A DNA stretch of 64,000 nt from contig OY969805.1 in assembly GCA_963703325.1 (NCBI GenBank), positions 2,356,001-2,420,000 on the forward strand. The letters are read 5' to 3'. This document shows, one piece after another, positions 51,052 through 60,329 of this stretch (position 1 is its first letter; each line of letters starts with the position of its first letter). The stretch is from Aquilonibacter sp963703325 (GTDB lineage Bacteria > Vulcanimicrobiota > Vulcanimicrobiia > Vulcanimicrobiales > Vulcanimicrobiaceae). The notes below the pieces were generated by a model. It saw only the letters and a list, made by a program, of their open reading frames with translations, had not been told where the DNA came from and did not search any database. A program made the translations under genes and the position numbers.

Positions 51052-52560
51052 TCAATCGACGGCGGCCGCTAGCGACGCGCCGGCTTGAGCCCTTACCGCG
51101 CGTGGCTTCACTTTGATGAATAGTACCAGCGGCGCAGCGAGCGCGAACACAATCGCCGTGACGCGGAAAAGGTAGTTGTAGGCGATCATCGCGGATTGCT
51201 GCGCTACCATCGACGTGAGCGCGCCTACCGAATAGCCGTGCGTTTGCGTTACGCCCGAGGCTAGCACGTTCCAGGCGACCGCGGTCTGGTGTACGAGCAA
51301 TGTCGTCAAGATCGCGATGCCGAAACTGCCGCCGATCTGACGCACGAGCGTGTACACGCCGGTCGCGCCCGCCATCGCGGAATTCGGAATGTCGCCGAGC
51401 GATACGGTGGAGAGCGGCACGAAGAGAAATCCGAGGCCGAAGCCTTGAATTAGCCGTGGCCAGAAGACGTCCCAAAAACCCGCGTCGGTCGAGAGTCCGC
51501 CGAGCATCCACGTCGAGAACCCGAAGACGAGAAATCCGAACGCAATCGAGGCTCGCGCATCGATACGATTGAGCAGTCGCCCGACGATGATCATGCTCAC
51601 CGCGGTCGAGAGTGCGCCGGGCAAGAGCGCAAGGCCCGTATCGAAGGCGGTAAAGCCTAAAATCGTCTGAAAGAACAGTGGCAAGATCAGCGCGGTACCA
51701 AAGAGCCCGAAGCCGCTGATGATGCCCAGGATGTTGCCGATCGTGAACGAGGAGTGCCGAAAGACCTGCAAGTTTACCAGCGGATGCCGTTCGCGCAACA
51801 TTCTCCAAATGAAGAGCGCAAGCGCGACTACCGAGACGATGGTCAGGATCGTAATCGTCGACGAATCGTACCAGTCGTCGTGTTCCCCGCGTTCGAGCAC
51901 GTATTGTAAGGACGCGAGGCCCGCGGTCATGAGGCCGAGCCCCATCCAGTCGAGGCCGGCTTTGGGCCGCTCGATGTACTTGGGATTCGGGATAAACATC
52001 ATTGTCATAAGAAAAGCGACGATGCCGATCGGAATGTTGATATAGAAAATCAGCGGCCATGACGCGTTATCCACGATGTAGCCGCCAAGCAGCGGTCCGA
52101 TCGCTGGCCCGACCATCGCGCCCAGACCAAAGATCGCCATCGCATTGCCGCGCTTGTCGGGCGGATAGGTTTCGAACATGATGGCTTGCGCAGTCGGCTG
52201 GAGCGCGCCGCCGCCGATGCCCTGAATCACGCGGTAGATCACGAGCTGCGTGATGTTCGTCGCCGTTCCGCACAGAAGCGAGGCGACGGTGAAGAGCGCG
52301 AGAGATGCGGCATAAAATCGTTTGCGCCCGAGGTAGGCGGTGAGCCAGCCGTTGAGCGGCATGACGACGACGCTTGCCAGAATGTATCCAGTCGCGATCC
52401 ACGACACTTCATCAACCGAGGCGCCGAGGTTCCCGCCGATCGTGTTGAGCGCGACGTTGACGATGGTCGAATCGATAATCGCCATGATCAAACCGAGCAT
52501 GACGGTTATCGTGATCAGGGCGACGGGAGCGTCGTCGCGGTGGGCAAACGGATTTCGCAT
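51052..52560 (-). CDS. DHA2-family MFS drug efflux protein (EmrB/QacA type)
   Basis: A 502-residue, 14-helix major facilitator. Motif A-type AYLGRKRFYAAS, motif D1 IMAIIDSTIVNVALNTIGG, motif B VIYRVIQGIGGGALQPTAQA and motif C AMVGPAIGPLLGGYIVD are all present. It exports hydrophobic toxic compounds with proton import; the substrate is unknown. No EmrA partner is adjacent. An AT-rich stretch before the start (TATATAGTTAGC on its strand) may hold its promoter. Confidence 0.92.
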   Translation of the reverse strand: MRNPFAHRDDAPVALITITVMLGLIMAIIDSTIVNVALNTIGGNLGASVDEVSWIATGYILASVVVMPLNGWLTAYLGRKRFYAASLALFTVASLLCGTATNITQLVIYRVIQGIGGGALQPTAQAIMFETYPPDKRGNAMAIFGLGAMVGPAIGPLLGGYIVDNASWPLIFYINIPIGIVAFLMTMMFIPNPKYIERPKAGLDWMGLGLMTAGLASLQYVLERGEHDDWYDSSTITILTIVSVVALALFIWRMLRERHPLVNLQVFRHSSFTIGNILGIISGFGLFGTALILPLFFQTILGFTAFDTGLALLPGALSTAVSMIIVGRLLNRIDARASIAFGFLVFGFSTWMLGGLSTDAGFWDVFWPRLIQGFGLGFLFVPLSTVSLGDIPNSAMAGATGVYTLVRQIGGSFGIAILTTLLVHQTAVAWNVLASGVTQTHGYSVGALTSMVAQQSAMIAYNYLFRVTAIVFALAAPLVLFIKVKPRAVRAQAGASLAAAVD

Positions 52561-52765
52561 CGAATAATATTAACCCAGCTAACTATATACGCGGTTTCGG
52601 CCCACATTGCCTTTTCGGGGCGGCGCGAGTCTCTTCGTATATGATCGTGTAATGGAACTCGAACTCGACGCCCCAACCAACGATGTCATTGCGATGCACT
52701 TGACGATGGCCGCGCTCGACCAGTAGGGCAGTAACCGCTGGGCTATTCGCAAAAGAAGCGCGCAT
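52561..52765. other. Divergent intergenic region
   Basis: The first 30 bases are AT-rich (AATAATATTAACCCAGCTAA), in contrast to the rest, and probably hold the promoter of the efflux gene. A 24-codon frame (52651-52725) encodes MELELDAPTNDVIAMHLTMA plus four residues but has no ribosome site. No operator repeat was recognised. Confidence 0.4.
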
Positions 52766-53710
52766 ATGAACGCCTTGCAGTATGCGCGCTTCGGTGAGCC
52801 CGCCGAAGTCGTCGCTCCGACCGACATCCCGGTACCCGCATTGCGCGAGGGCGAAGAGGTTGTGCTGCACATGCTCCGCTCGCCGATCCACAACCACGAT
52901 CTGGCGACCATTCGCGGGATCTACGGCGTCAAGCCGAAGCTGCCGGCGACCGGCGGGACCGAGTGCGTGGGTCGCGCCGGTGACAAACGCTTCGCCTGCA
53001 TGACGCGGGGTACGTGGGCCGACGAAGTCGTTGCGCCGACCGCGTCGCTCGTGCCGATCCCCGATGCCATCGACGACGATCGCGCCTGCCAACTGCTGGC
53101 GATGCCGCTCTCGACCGTCGTCCTGTTCGATGAGCTGCGCGCGCAACCGGGCATGTGGATCGCGCAAAACGCCGCCAACGGCTCGGTTGGGAAACTGCTG
53201 ATGCAGTTGGCGCAAAAAGCCGGCGTCAATATCGTTAACTTCGTGCGGCGTGACGATGCCGCCAAAGAACTCAAGAAATACGGGGCCGAGTTCGTCGTCG
53301 TCACCGAACACGATGGCTGGGAGAAGAAAGCGCTCGATTTGACCGCAGGCGCGGGCTTCGCACGCATCGTCGACTCGGTTGCCGGTCCGCAGACGCTGGA
53401 GTTGCAATCGTTGCTCGCGCAGTTCGGCGAGCTGATCGTTTTCGGCGGTCTCTCCGGCGCGTCGATGAAGCTTGCGCCGGGGCTCATGATCGCCAAGGAA
53501 ACAATCGTGCGCGGATTCTGGATGAATACCTGGATGACGCGCGCATCCGCCGAGCAACGCGCCGAACTGATGGGGCGAGTATTTGCGCTCGCTTTGGCGG
53601 GCGAGCTGCCGCTGACGGTTGGCGACGTCTATCCGCTGCGCGACGCGGCGAAGGCGCTGCGAGCGGCCGAAACGCCGGGACGAAGCGGCAAAATACTCTT
53701 CGAACCGTAA
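52766..53710 (+). CDS. MDR-superfamily NADPH-dependent quinone/enoyl reductase
   Basis: A 314-residue zinc-less medium-chain oxidoreductase: GroES-like N-terminus (NALQYARFGEPAEVVAPTDI, then MLRSPIHNHDLATIRGIYG and LPATGGTECVG), then the Rossmann part (IAQNAANGSVGKLLMQLAQK, with the NGSVG nucleotide loop) and C-terminal DAAKALRAAETPGRSGKILF. It resembles the enoyl-ACP reductase/ETR branch. The physiological substrate is unknown. Confidence 0.88.
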   Translation: MNALQYARFGEPAEVVAPTDIPVPALREGEEVVLHMLRSPIHNHDLATIRGIYGVKPKLPATGGTECVGRAGDKRFACMTRGTWADEVVAPTASLVPIPDAIDDDRACQLLAMPLSTVVLFDELRAQPGMWIAQNAANGSVGKLLMQLAQKAGVNIVNFVRRDDAAKELKKYGAEFVVVTEHDGWEKKALDLTAGAGFARIVDSVAGPQTLELQSLLAQFGELIVFGGLSGASMKLAPGLMIAKETIVRGFWMNTWMTRASAEQRAELMGRVFALALAGELPLTVGDVYPLRDAAKALRAAETPGRSGKILFEP

Positions 53711-53754
53711 CATCCCGGCGCGAGCTTGGTGCGCATGATATACTGCTTGGCGAC

Positions 53755-53907
53755 ATGGGCGGACTTGGACATCACCACCTTCACCCGTACGTCCTACAGA
53801 CGGCGGCCTTCATTTGCTCGCTTATCTTGCCCGCAGCAGTGTTCGCGCTGCTCGGCGGGGCATGGTGGGAGCAGGGACGGCGTCGCCGGGCGTTGGAGCC
53901 CGATTGA
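53755..53907 (+). CDS. Predicted 50-residue single-pass membrane protein
   Basis: ATG 53755 to TGA 53905-53907. The product has a His-rich N-terminus (MGGLGHHHLHPYVLQ), a hydrophobic segment (AAFICSLILPAAVFALLGGA, about 17-36) and a basic C-terminus (EQGRRRRALEPD), a sensible positive-inside single-span protein. A TATACT box lies upstream, but no clear ribosome site is visible. It occupies the gap between the oxidoreductase and the rpoB promoter. Confidence 0.4.
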   Translation: MGGLGHHHLHPYVLQTAAFICSLILPAAVFALLGGAWWEQGRRRRALEPD

Positions 53908-53925
53908 ATCCGAAATCACTCCTTC

Positions 53926-53954
53926 TTGACGGTAAGTAGGCCTAGTGCTAGACT
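53926..53954 (+). promoter_or_regulatory. Sigma-70-type promoter of rpoB
   Basis: TTGACG (53926-53931), a 17-base spacer and TAGACT (53949-53954) make a strong housekeeping promoter about 157 bases upstream of rpoB. It gives rpoB its own transcription unit. Confidence 0.8.
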
Positions 53955-53994
53955 CTTTACCTATGCCCTGGGGCGCATAAGCCACAAGAATAGA

Positions 53995-54041
53995 GAAGAC
54001 CGAGTCAGACCCTGTGACGTGGGGGACCAGCTCGGCCTCTT
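53995..54041 (+). promoter_or_regulatory. rpoB leader hairpin (attenuator-like)
   Basis: GACCGAG (53998-54004) pairs with CTCGG and following bases (54031-54037), enclosing an inner CCC/GGG stem, and is followed by CTCTTTTGCTTG. That makes a terminator-like hairpin in the transcribed leader. A second hairpin GGCGGCAAGCCGCC (54057-54070) follows. Together they suggest attenuation or autoregulation; I could not match them to a known ribosomal-protein leader. Confidence 0.4.
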
Positions 54042-54110
54042 TTGCTTGTGTAGGGTGGCGGCAAGCCGCCCGGTCACTGCCCAGCTCAAAAGGTCAGTAA
54101 GAGAAAGATA

Positions 54111-57100
54111 ATGGCGAAAACGACGGCACCGAAAGCGACCGCGAAGAGCTCCGCGGCGAGTAAGGGCAAGTCGAAACGCACGGAACGCCCTGCGCCGAAT
54201 GCCGGCGTGACGACGACGGCCGTGCCAAGCACGTTCCCGATGGCGGCGGGAGCATTTACGATTGCGCAGCCTCCGGACCCGGGTCCGAAGCGTTCGCGTC
54301 ATACGTTCGCGAGCATTCCGCACGTTCTCGAGATTCCTAATCTCATCGAGTTGCAGAAGGCTAGCTTCGATTGGTTCAAGACCGACGGGCTTGCTGAGGC
54401 ATTCTCTTCGATCTCGCCTATCAAAGATTTCACCGGCAACCTGATCCTCGAGTTCGGCGAGCACTCGCTCGGCGAACCGAAGTATTCTATTGAAGAGTGC
54501 CGCGAGCGCGATATGACCTACAGCGCGCCGTTGCGCGTGCGCGTCCGCTTGATCACGGCCGAATCGGGCGAAATCAAAGGCATCCCGGACCAAGAAATTT
54601 TCATGGGCGATTTCCCGCTCATGACTGACAAGGGTACGTTCATGATCAACGGCGCCGAGCGCGTGATCGTGAGCCAGCTCGTGCGTTCGCCCGGCGTCTA
54701 TTACAGCCAAGATGTCGACACCAACGCGCGCCCGACGTACAATGCCACGATCATTCCGAATCGCGGCGCCTGGATCGAGTTCGAGACCGACAACGGCACC
54801 AAGAACGACGAGACCGAAGGTACGATCGGCGTTCGCATCGACAAGAACCGCAAGATCTACGTCTCAACCTTCATTCGCGCGCTTTCGCGCCCGGATCTCG
54901 GTTTGAATTGGGAGGGCGACGACGCTATTCTCGCGCTCTTCAACAATTCGCCGTTGATCCAGAACTCGATCGACAAAGACAAAGACATCAAGACGCGCGA
55001 AGACGCGCTCAAGGAAATCTACAAGAAGCTGCGTCCGGGTGAGCCCGAGAACGCGGAAAACGCCGAGAAGCTCCTCGAGTCGCTGTTCTTCGACGAGAAG
55101 CGCTACGACCTCGCGGGCGTCGGCCGCTACAAATTGGGCGGCAAGTTCCACTACCGGATCGAGAACCCCGACGTCGAGGCGCGCATTACCACGCCCACGA
55201 TTCAGATCAATGAGTACGCGGGGCTCGAAGAGCCGTCGATCGACGTCAAGTGCCTGACCCGTTCGGACATGATCGCGGTGATTCGCCGTTTGATCAAAGT
55301 CGCGACCGGCATCATCGCCAAGGACGACATCGATCACCTCGGCAACCGTCGCGTTCGGTCGGTCGGCGAACTGCTGCAGAATCAGTTCCGCGTCGGTTTG
55401 CTGCGTCTCGAGCGCGTCGTGCGCGAACGTATGACGGTGCAAGACATCGAAACCGTCACGCCGCAAGCGCTGATCAACATCCGTCCGGTCGTCGCCGCGA
55501 TCAAAGAGTTCTTTGGCTCGTCGCAGCTCTCGCAGTTCATGGACCAAACGAACTCGCTGGCCGAACTGACCCACAAGCGTCGTCTTTCGGCGCTCGGGCC
55601 GGGCGGTCTCTCGCGCGAACGCGCGGGCTTCGAAGTTCGCGACGTCCACCACTCGCACTACGGCCGCATCTGCCCGATCGAAACGCCGGAAGGCCCGAAC
55701 ATCGGCCTGATCGGTTCGCTCGCGACCTACGCGCGCGTCAATAAGTTCGGCTTCATCGAGACGCCGTACCGTGTCGTGCAAGACGGCCGCGTGACCGACG
55801 AGATCATCTATCTCACTGCCGATCGTGAAGACGAGTACATCATCGCGCAGGCCAACACGCCGGTCGACGATGCGGGTTTGATCACCTCGGACTCAGTCGT
55901 ATGCCGCTATGCCGAAGAGTACATCGAAGAGCCGGCGCTGCGCGTCCAATTGATGGACGTCTCGCCCAAGCAAATCGTCTCGGTCGCGACCGCGCTGATT
56001 CCGTTCCTCGAGCACGATGACGCCAACCGCGCGCTGATGGGTGCGAATATGCAGCGTCAGGCCGTGCCGTTGCTCCGTCCGGATGCGCCGATCGTCGGCA
56101 CCGGTATGGAGTATCGCGCCGCCAAGGACTCGGGTTCGCTAATCGTCTCCGATACCACCGGTACCGTCGTGTCGGTTGACGCCAAGGGGATCACGCTCAA
56201 GCTCGACGACGGGACCGAGAAGCTCTACGACCTGCTCAAGTTCGTCCGGAGCAATGCCGGTACGTGCATCAACCAGCGCCCGATCGTCAAACTCGGCGAA
56301 CGTATTTCCGCGGGTCAAGTGCTCGCCGATGGTCCGTCGTCCGACGAAGCGGAACTTGCGCTCGGTCAGAACGTGCTCGTTGCGTTCATGCCGTGGGAAG
56401 GCTACAACTACGAAGACGCGATCCTGATCAGCGAACGCATGGTCAAAGAAGATCGCTTCACCTCGATTCACATCGAGGAGTACGAGTGCGAAGCCCGCGA
56501 CACGAAGCTTGGACCCGAAGAGATCACGCGTGATATTCCCAACGTCGGTGAAGATGCGCTCAAGGACCTCGACGAGCGCGGCATCATCCGCATCGGTGCG
56601 GAAGTTCGCCCGGAAGACATTCTGGTCGGTAAGGTTACGCCCAAGGGCGAGACCGAGCTAACCGCGGAAGAGCGGCTCTTGCGCGCGATCTTCGGCGAGA
56701 AATCGCGCGAAGTCCGCGACACGAGCTTGAAAGTTCCGCACGGCGAAAAAGGCAAGATCATCGACGTCAAGGTGTTCTCGCGCGAGAACGGCGACGAACT
56801 CTCGCCGGGCGTGAATCACCTCGTGCGCGTCTATGTGGCGCAGAAGCGCAAGATTCTGCAAGGCGACAAGATGGCGGGACGACACGGCAACAAGGGCGTC
56901 ATCGCCAAGGTGCTCCCGGAAGAAGACATGCCGTATCTGGAAGACGGTTCGCCGGTGGACATCGTGCTCAATCCGCTCGGCGTTCCTTCGCGTATGAACC
57001 TCGGCCAGATCATGGAAACGCACCTTGGTTGGGCGGCGCGCATGCTCGGCATGAACGTGGCGACGCCGGTCTTCGACGGTGCACATGCGGAAGACATCGC

Positions 57101-58004
57101 TGAGTGGCTGCAGGACGCCGGCATGGCGCCCGACGGCAAGACCTGGCTGCGTGACGGCCGTTCGGGTGAGCGATTCTCGCGCCCGATCACCGTCGGCATG
57201 ATCTACATGCTCAAGCTCGCACACTTGGTGGACGACAAAATCCACGCGCGCTCGACCGGACCGTACTCGATGATCACGCAGCAGCCGCTGGGTGGTAAGG
57301 CGCAGTTCGGTGGTCAGCGCTTTGGTGAAATGGAAGTCTGGGCACTCGAAGCGTACGGCGCGGCCTACACGCTGCAAGAGCTGCTAACGGTCAAATCTGA
57401 CGACGTCGTGGGTCGCGTGAAGACGTACGAAGCGATCGTTAAGGGCGAGAACGTGATGGAGCCCGGCGTTCCCGAATCGTTCAAGGTACTGATAAAAGAA
57501 CTTCAGTCGCTTGCGCTCGATGTCAAGGTGCTCACCGAGAACCGCGAAGAGATCGATGTGCGCATGCAGGACGACGATTTGGGCGAACGCGAGCGTCAGG
57601 AGATCGGTCTCTTGATGGGCGACGACCAGCCGGTCCCGTCGCAAACCGCCGTGGCGGCGCGCGAGGTGCTGGCTGAAGCGGCGGCCATTGAAGAGGCGAC
57701 CGGCGATCCGACCGAGGTCGCTGAGTTGGAGGAGGACGAGGAAGAGGAAGAGATCGACGACAGCAAACCGCTGGACGCGACCATGCCGCTTCCGACGCCG
57801 CCGGCAATGCCCGTGCGCGAGGCCGAGACCGACGAGATCTTTACTCCGGAAGAAGAGACCGAAGAGGAAGAGGACGTCGAAGAGGGCGTGCAAGGCTACG
57901 AACTCGAGGAAGAAGACGAGGATTCATACGAGGAAGAAAAGCCCTTCGAAGACGAGGAAGAGGAAGCGCCTTACCAAGAGAATCCGACGGAAGACGACTT
58001 CTAG
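54111..58004 (+). CDS. rpoB: RNA polymerase beta subunit RpoB with acidic C-terminal tail
   Basis: A 1297-residue beta subunit. A low-complexity N-terminal extension of about 60 residues precedes the core (PHVLEIPNLIELQKASFDWF). The rifampicin region near 469-500 (QLSQFMDQTNSLAELTHKRR then LSALGPGGLSRERAGFEVRD) keeps the Asp, His and Ser contacts of sensitive enzymes. The core ends near residue 1141 (FKVLIKELQSLALDVKVL). About 150 extra residues follow, and the last 100 are extremely acidic (EEDEEEEEIDD, EEEDEDSYEEEKPFEDEEEE). Neither rplJL nor rpoC is adjacent. GGTCAGTAAGAGAAAGATA precedes the ATG. Confidence 0.96.
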   Translation: MAKTTAPKATAKSSAASKGKSKRTERPAPNAGVTTTAVPSTFPMAAGAFTIAQPPDPGPKRSRHTFASIPHVLEIPNLIELQKASFDWFKTDGLAEAFSSISPIKDFTGNLILEFGEHSLGEPKYSIEECRERDMTYSAPLRVRVRLITAESGEIKGIPDQEIFMGDFPLMTDKGTFMINGAERVIVSQLVRSPGVYYSQDVDTNARPTYNATIIPNRGAWIEFETDNGTKNDETEGTIGVRIDKNRKIYVSTFIRALSRPDLGLNWEGDDAILALFNNSPLIQNSIDKDKDIKTREDALKEIYKKLRPGEPENAENAEKLLESLFFDEKRYDLAGVGRYKLGGKFHYRIENPDVEARITTPTIQINEYAGLEEPSIDVKCLTRSDMIAVIRRLIKVATGIIAKDDIDHLGNRRVRSVGELLQNQFRVGLLRLERVVRERMTVQDIETVTPQALINIRPVVAAIKEFFGSSQLSQFMDQTNSLAELTHKRRLSALGPGGLSRERAGFEVRDVHHSHYGRICPIETPEGPNIGLIGSLATYARVNKFGFIETPYRVVQDGRVTDEIIYLTADREDEYIIAQANTPVDDAGLITSDSVVCRYAEEYIEEPALRVQLMDVSPKQIVSVATALIPFLEHDDANRALMGANMQRQAVPLLRPDAPIVGTGMEYRAAKDSGSLIVSDTTGTVVSVDAKGITLKLDDGTEKLYDLLKFVRSNAGTCINQRPIVKLGERISAGQVLADGPSSDEAELALGQNVLVAFMPWEGYNYEDAILISERMVKEDRFTSIHIEEYECEARDTKLGPEEITRDIPNVGEDALKDLDERGIIRIGAEVRPEDILVGKVTPKGETELTAEERLLRAIFGEKSREVRDTSLKVPHGEKGKIIDVKVFSRENGDELSPGVNHLVRVYVAQKRKILQGDKMAGRHGNKGVIAKVLPEEDMPYLEDGSPVDIVLNPLGVPSRMNLGQIMETHLGWAARMLGMNVATPVFDGAHAEDIAEWLQDAGMAPDGKTWLRDGRSGERFSRPITVGMIYMLKLAHLVDDKIHARSTGPYSMITQQPLGGKAQFGGQRFGEMEVWALEAYGAAYTLQELLTVKSDDVVGRVKTYEAIVKGENVMEPGVPESFKVLIKELQSLALDVKVLTENREEIDVRMQDDDLGERERQEIGLLMGDDQPVPSQTAVAAREVLAEAAAIEEATGDPTEVAELEEDEEEEEIDDSKPLDATMPLPTPPAMPVREAETDEIFTPEEETEEEEDVEEGVQGYELEEEDEDSYEEEKPFEDEEEEAPYQENPTEDDF

Positions 58005-58030
58005 TTCGTTCGAACCAGATACCAAGGAGT

Positions 58031-58060
58031 CGAGGGCCCGGCCGTTTAGCCGGGCCCTCG
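58031..58060 (+). terminator. Hairpin after rpoB
   Basis: CGAGGGCCCGGC (58031-58042) and GCCGGGCCCTCG (58049-58060) form a 12-bp stem with a 6-base loop, 27 bases after the rpoB stop. It lacks a T-run, as is common in high-GC genomes. It supports rpoB being the last gene of its transcript. Confidence 0.7.
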
Positions 58061-58094
58061 GCCTAACCACCAAAGGGAACCGGGTCCCTCAAGG

Positions 58095-60290
58095 ATGAAA
58101 TTCGCAAGCGTGCGCTCCTTCGCGCCGCGTTCAACGAAACTGCCGCAAATGGCGGTGTATATCGCCGGCTTTTTGCTTTTGTGGCAGCTCGTCGATGCGT
58201 TCACCGAGTGGGTCTATCCCGTCGGCGGAGCATCCCCGGTTTACCCCGTGCTTGCACTCGACGTGCTGCTGTTGCTGTACCTCGGATGGAAGTGGTGGCC
58301 GCTCATCCCACTGTGCGCCGTTGTGCGTTGGGGACTTTTCGACCACACCATGCATGCGGTATGGCCGTCGCTCCTCGTGCAACTCGTGGTCGGCATCGTC
58401 TTCGCGCTCGCCGTTCGGTACGTCGTCGAGCGTCAACAGGTTACGCCGCCGCTGCGGAGCCTGCGCGACGTAGCGTGGTTTAGCGCTATCGTCGGCGTTG
58501 CGGCGCCGCTGATCGTCGGAGCGGTCGCGACGACCGCCTTGGTGGCCATCAATAAGGTTGCACCGGGCGACGTCCCCACGCAGCTTGCGCGCTTCGTTCT
58601 CGGTGACATCACCGCGATCATGGCGCTCGTGCCCGCGATCATGACCTTTGCCGGCTGGAAGCAGCTGCGGCCGCCGGCCGAGCATCAGGATCCGCCGCGC
58701 GTTGAAATCGTCGCGCTCGTCGCCGCGACCGCGGTCCTAGTGTCGCTCGGGATCTATTTGTCACTGCTTACCCACGAGCCGATTCTCGATCTCTCGTTCG
58801 TCGTGATGTCCTGGCTTGCGATTCGCTACGGCATGCGCGGCGCCGCCCTCGCTTCGATCGCGGCATGGGCTTGCGCCACGCTGATGCAGACCGCGCTCCG
58901 CCTCGATCCGCAGCTGCTGGTGCAAACGCAAGGCTTTCTCTTCGCGTCGTCACTGATGGTCTTTTTGCTGGCGGGACTGGTCGACGAACGCTGGGAATTG
59001 GTCGCGCGCCTCTCGCGCCGCGCCTTCATCGACGAGCTGACCGGGTTACCCAATCGCGAGCGTCTGGTCGAATGGATTTCGCGCCACGCCGACTCGGCGG
59101 TCGTGCTTGTCATCATGGATATTGACGACATGCGCCTGCTCAATCAGGGCGTCGGGCGCGTGGCCGCCGATCACGTCTTGCAGCAAATGGCAATCCGCAT
59201 GCGCGCGACGTTTCCAACGTCATATATGATCGCGCGCGTCAGCGCCGACGAATTCGCGGTCGCGGTCGTCGACGACCGCAGTCCGCACGCGATCATGACC
59301 GAATTGCGACAATTTTTCGACGCCCCGTTCGATGCGGACGGCTCGCGTGTGTTTCTTTCGGTCTCGATGGGTGCGGTCCGCATGATTCGCACCGGATCGC
59401 CCGACGAAATGCTGCGCAAGGCCGACATTGCGCTCGATCGCGCAAAGCAATCGCCGACACACGCGATCGTCTATTCGCCCGACTTACAGGTCGGCGAGTC
59501 ACCGTCGATGGTCGGCGAATTGCATCGGGCTGTCGAGCGGCGTGAACTCGTGCCGTTCTTCCAGCCGATCTTTCGCTATGATGAGGTCACGCGCACCTGG
59601 CGCGTGGCGGGGGCGGAGGCGCTGCTGCGCTGGATCCATCCCGAGCGCGGGATCGTCCCGCCGTCGGGCTTTATCGAGTTGCTCGAGCGGCTTTCGATTG
59701 GCGAGCACGTGGGCTGGAGCGTGATGGAGCAGAGCTTACTGCAGGCCGGAGAATGGCGTCGCGAGATTCCGAACTTCACCGTCTGGGTCAACCTGTTCGC
59801 GCGCCAGATCTTGCATCGTCAATGCCGCGATCGCGTGCGCGATCTGCTCGAGCGCACGGCCGTGCCCGGTGACGCGCTGATCGTCGAGATCAACGAAAGC
59901 GTCGTGGCAAGCGACGACGGCGACGTTGCGGCGTTGGTCAGCAGCCTGCGTGAGATCGGCGTGCACTGCGCGATAGATGATTTCGGAACCGGCGGTTCGT
60001 CGCTCGGCCGCGTGCGCGACGTTCCCGCAAGCGTGCTCAAGATCGATCGTTCGTTTGTTACCAAGAGCGAGGTCGACAGTAAAGCGCGTGCCGTGGCCAT
60101 CACGGTGATGCGTCTTGCGTCCGAGCTCGGCATGACGGTCGTCGCCGAGGGCGTCGAAAACATGATGCAACTAGAAGTGATGCGCGAGACCGGTTGTGAG
60201 TACGTGCAGGGCTACGCGCTCGGCCACCCGCTGCCGGCCGAACTCTTTGCGCGCACGTTCTTGACGATGGACCGCGCCAGCTCTCTGTAG
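58095..60290 (+). CDS. MASE1-GGDEF-EAL c-di-GMP phosphodiesterase
   Basis: A 731-residue membrane protein. MASE1 sensor: about eight membrane helices in residues 15-300 (VYIAGFLLLWQLVDAFTEWV first). GGDEF domain about 315-450: LTGLPNRERLVEW is normal, but the active-site motif is RVSADEFA (near 383), so cyclase activity is doubtful. EAL domain about 470-720: FFQPIF, GAEALLRW (EAL near 507), EINES, IDDFGTGGSSL, LKIDRSF, VVAEGVE and QGYALGHPL are all intact, so hydrolysis of c-di-GMP is expected. The degenerate GGDEF may bind GTP as an allosteric site. Confidence 0.93.
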   Translation: MKFASVRSFAPRSTKLPQMAVYIAGFLLLWQLVDAFTEWVYPVGGASPVYPVLALDVLLLLYLGWKWWPLIPLCAVVRWGLFDHTMHAVWPSLLVQLVVGIVFALAVRYVVERQQVTPPLRSLRDVAWFSAIVGVAAPLIVGAVATTALVAINKVAPGDVPTQLARFVLGDITAIMALVPAIMTFAGWKQLRPPAEHQDPPRVEIVALVAATAVLVSLGIYLSLLTHEPILDLSFVVMSWLAIRYGMRGAALASIAAWACATLMQTALRLDPQLLVQTQGFLFASSLMVFLLAGLVDERWELVARLSRRAFIDELTGLPNRERLVEWISRHADSAVVLVIMDIDDMRLLNQGVGRVAADHVLQQMAIRMRATFPTSYMIARVSADEFAVAVVDDRSPHAIMTELRQFFDAPFDADGSRVFLSVSMGAVRMIRTGSPDEMLRKADIALDRAKQSPTHAIVYSPDLQVGESPSMVGELHRAVERRELVPFFQPIFRYDEVTRTWRVAGAEALLRWIHPERGIVPPSGFIELLERLSIGEHVGWSVMEQSLLQAGEWRREIPNFTVWVNLFARQILHRQCRDRVRDLLERTAVPGDALIVEINESVVASDDGDVAALVSSLREIGVHCAIDDFGTGGSSLGRVRDVPASVLKIDRSFVTKSEVDSKARAVAITVMRLASELGMTVVAEGVENMMQLEVMRETGCEYVQGYALGHPLPAELFARTFLTMDRASSL

Positions 60291-60329
60291 TCTCCGTCAC
60301 GCCGGCGCCGGACACGTCGTTGTACGCAT

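Noticed and set aside
50435..52060. 541-codon minus-strand frame overlapping the GT9-like and efflux genes
   Set aside because: Out of frame with the 14-helix transporter and crosses the palindromic repeat; a shadow frame.
52583..53713. 376-codon minus-strand frame opposite the MDR oxidoreductase
   Set aside because: The plus-strand oxidoreductase has clear GroES-like and Rossmann motifs; the minus frame has none.
53960..54110. Canonical L10 (rplJ) ribosomal-protein leader upstream of rpoB
   Set aside because: Hairpins are present but I could not match the conserved L10-leader sequence, and rplJL is not downstream.
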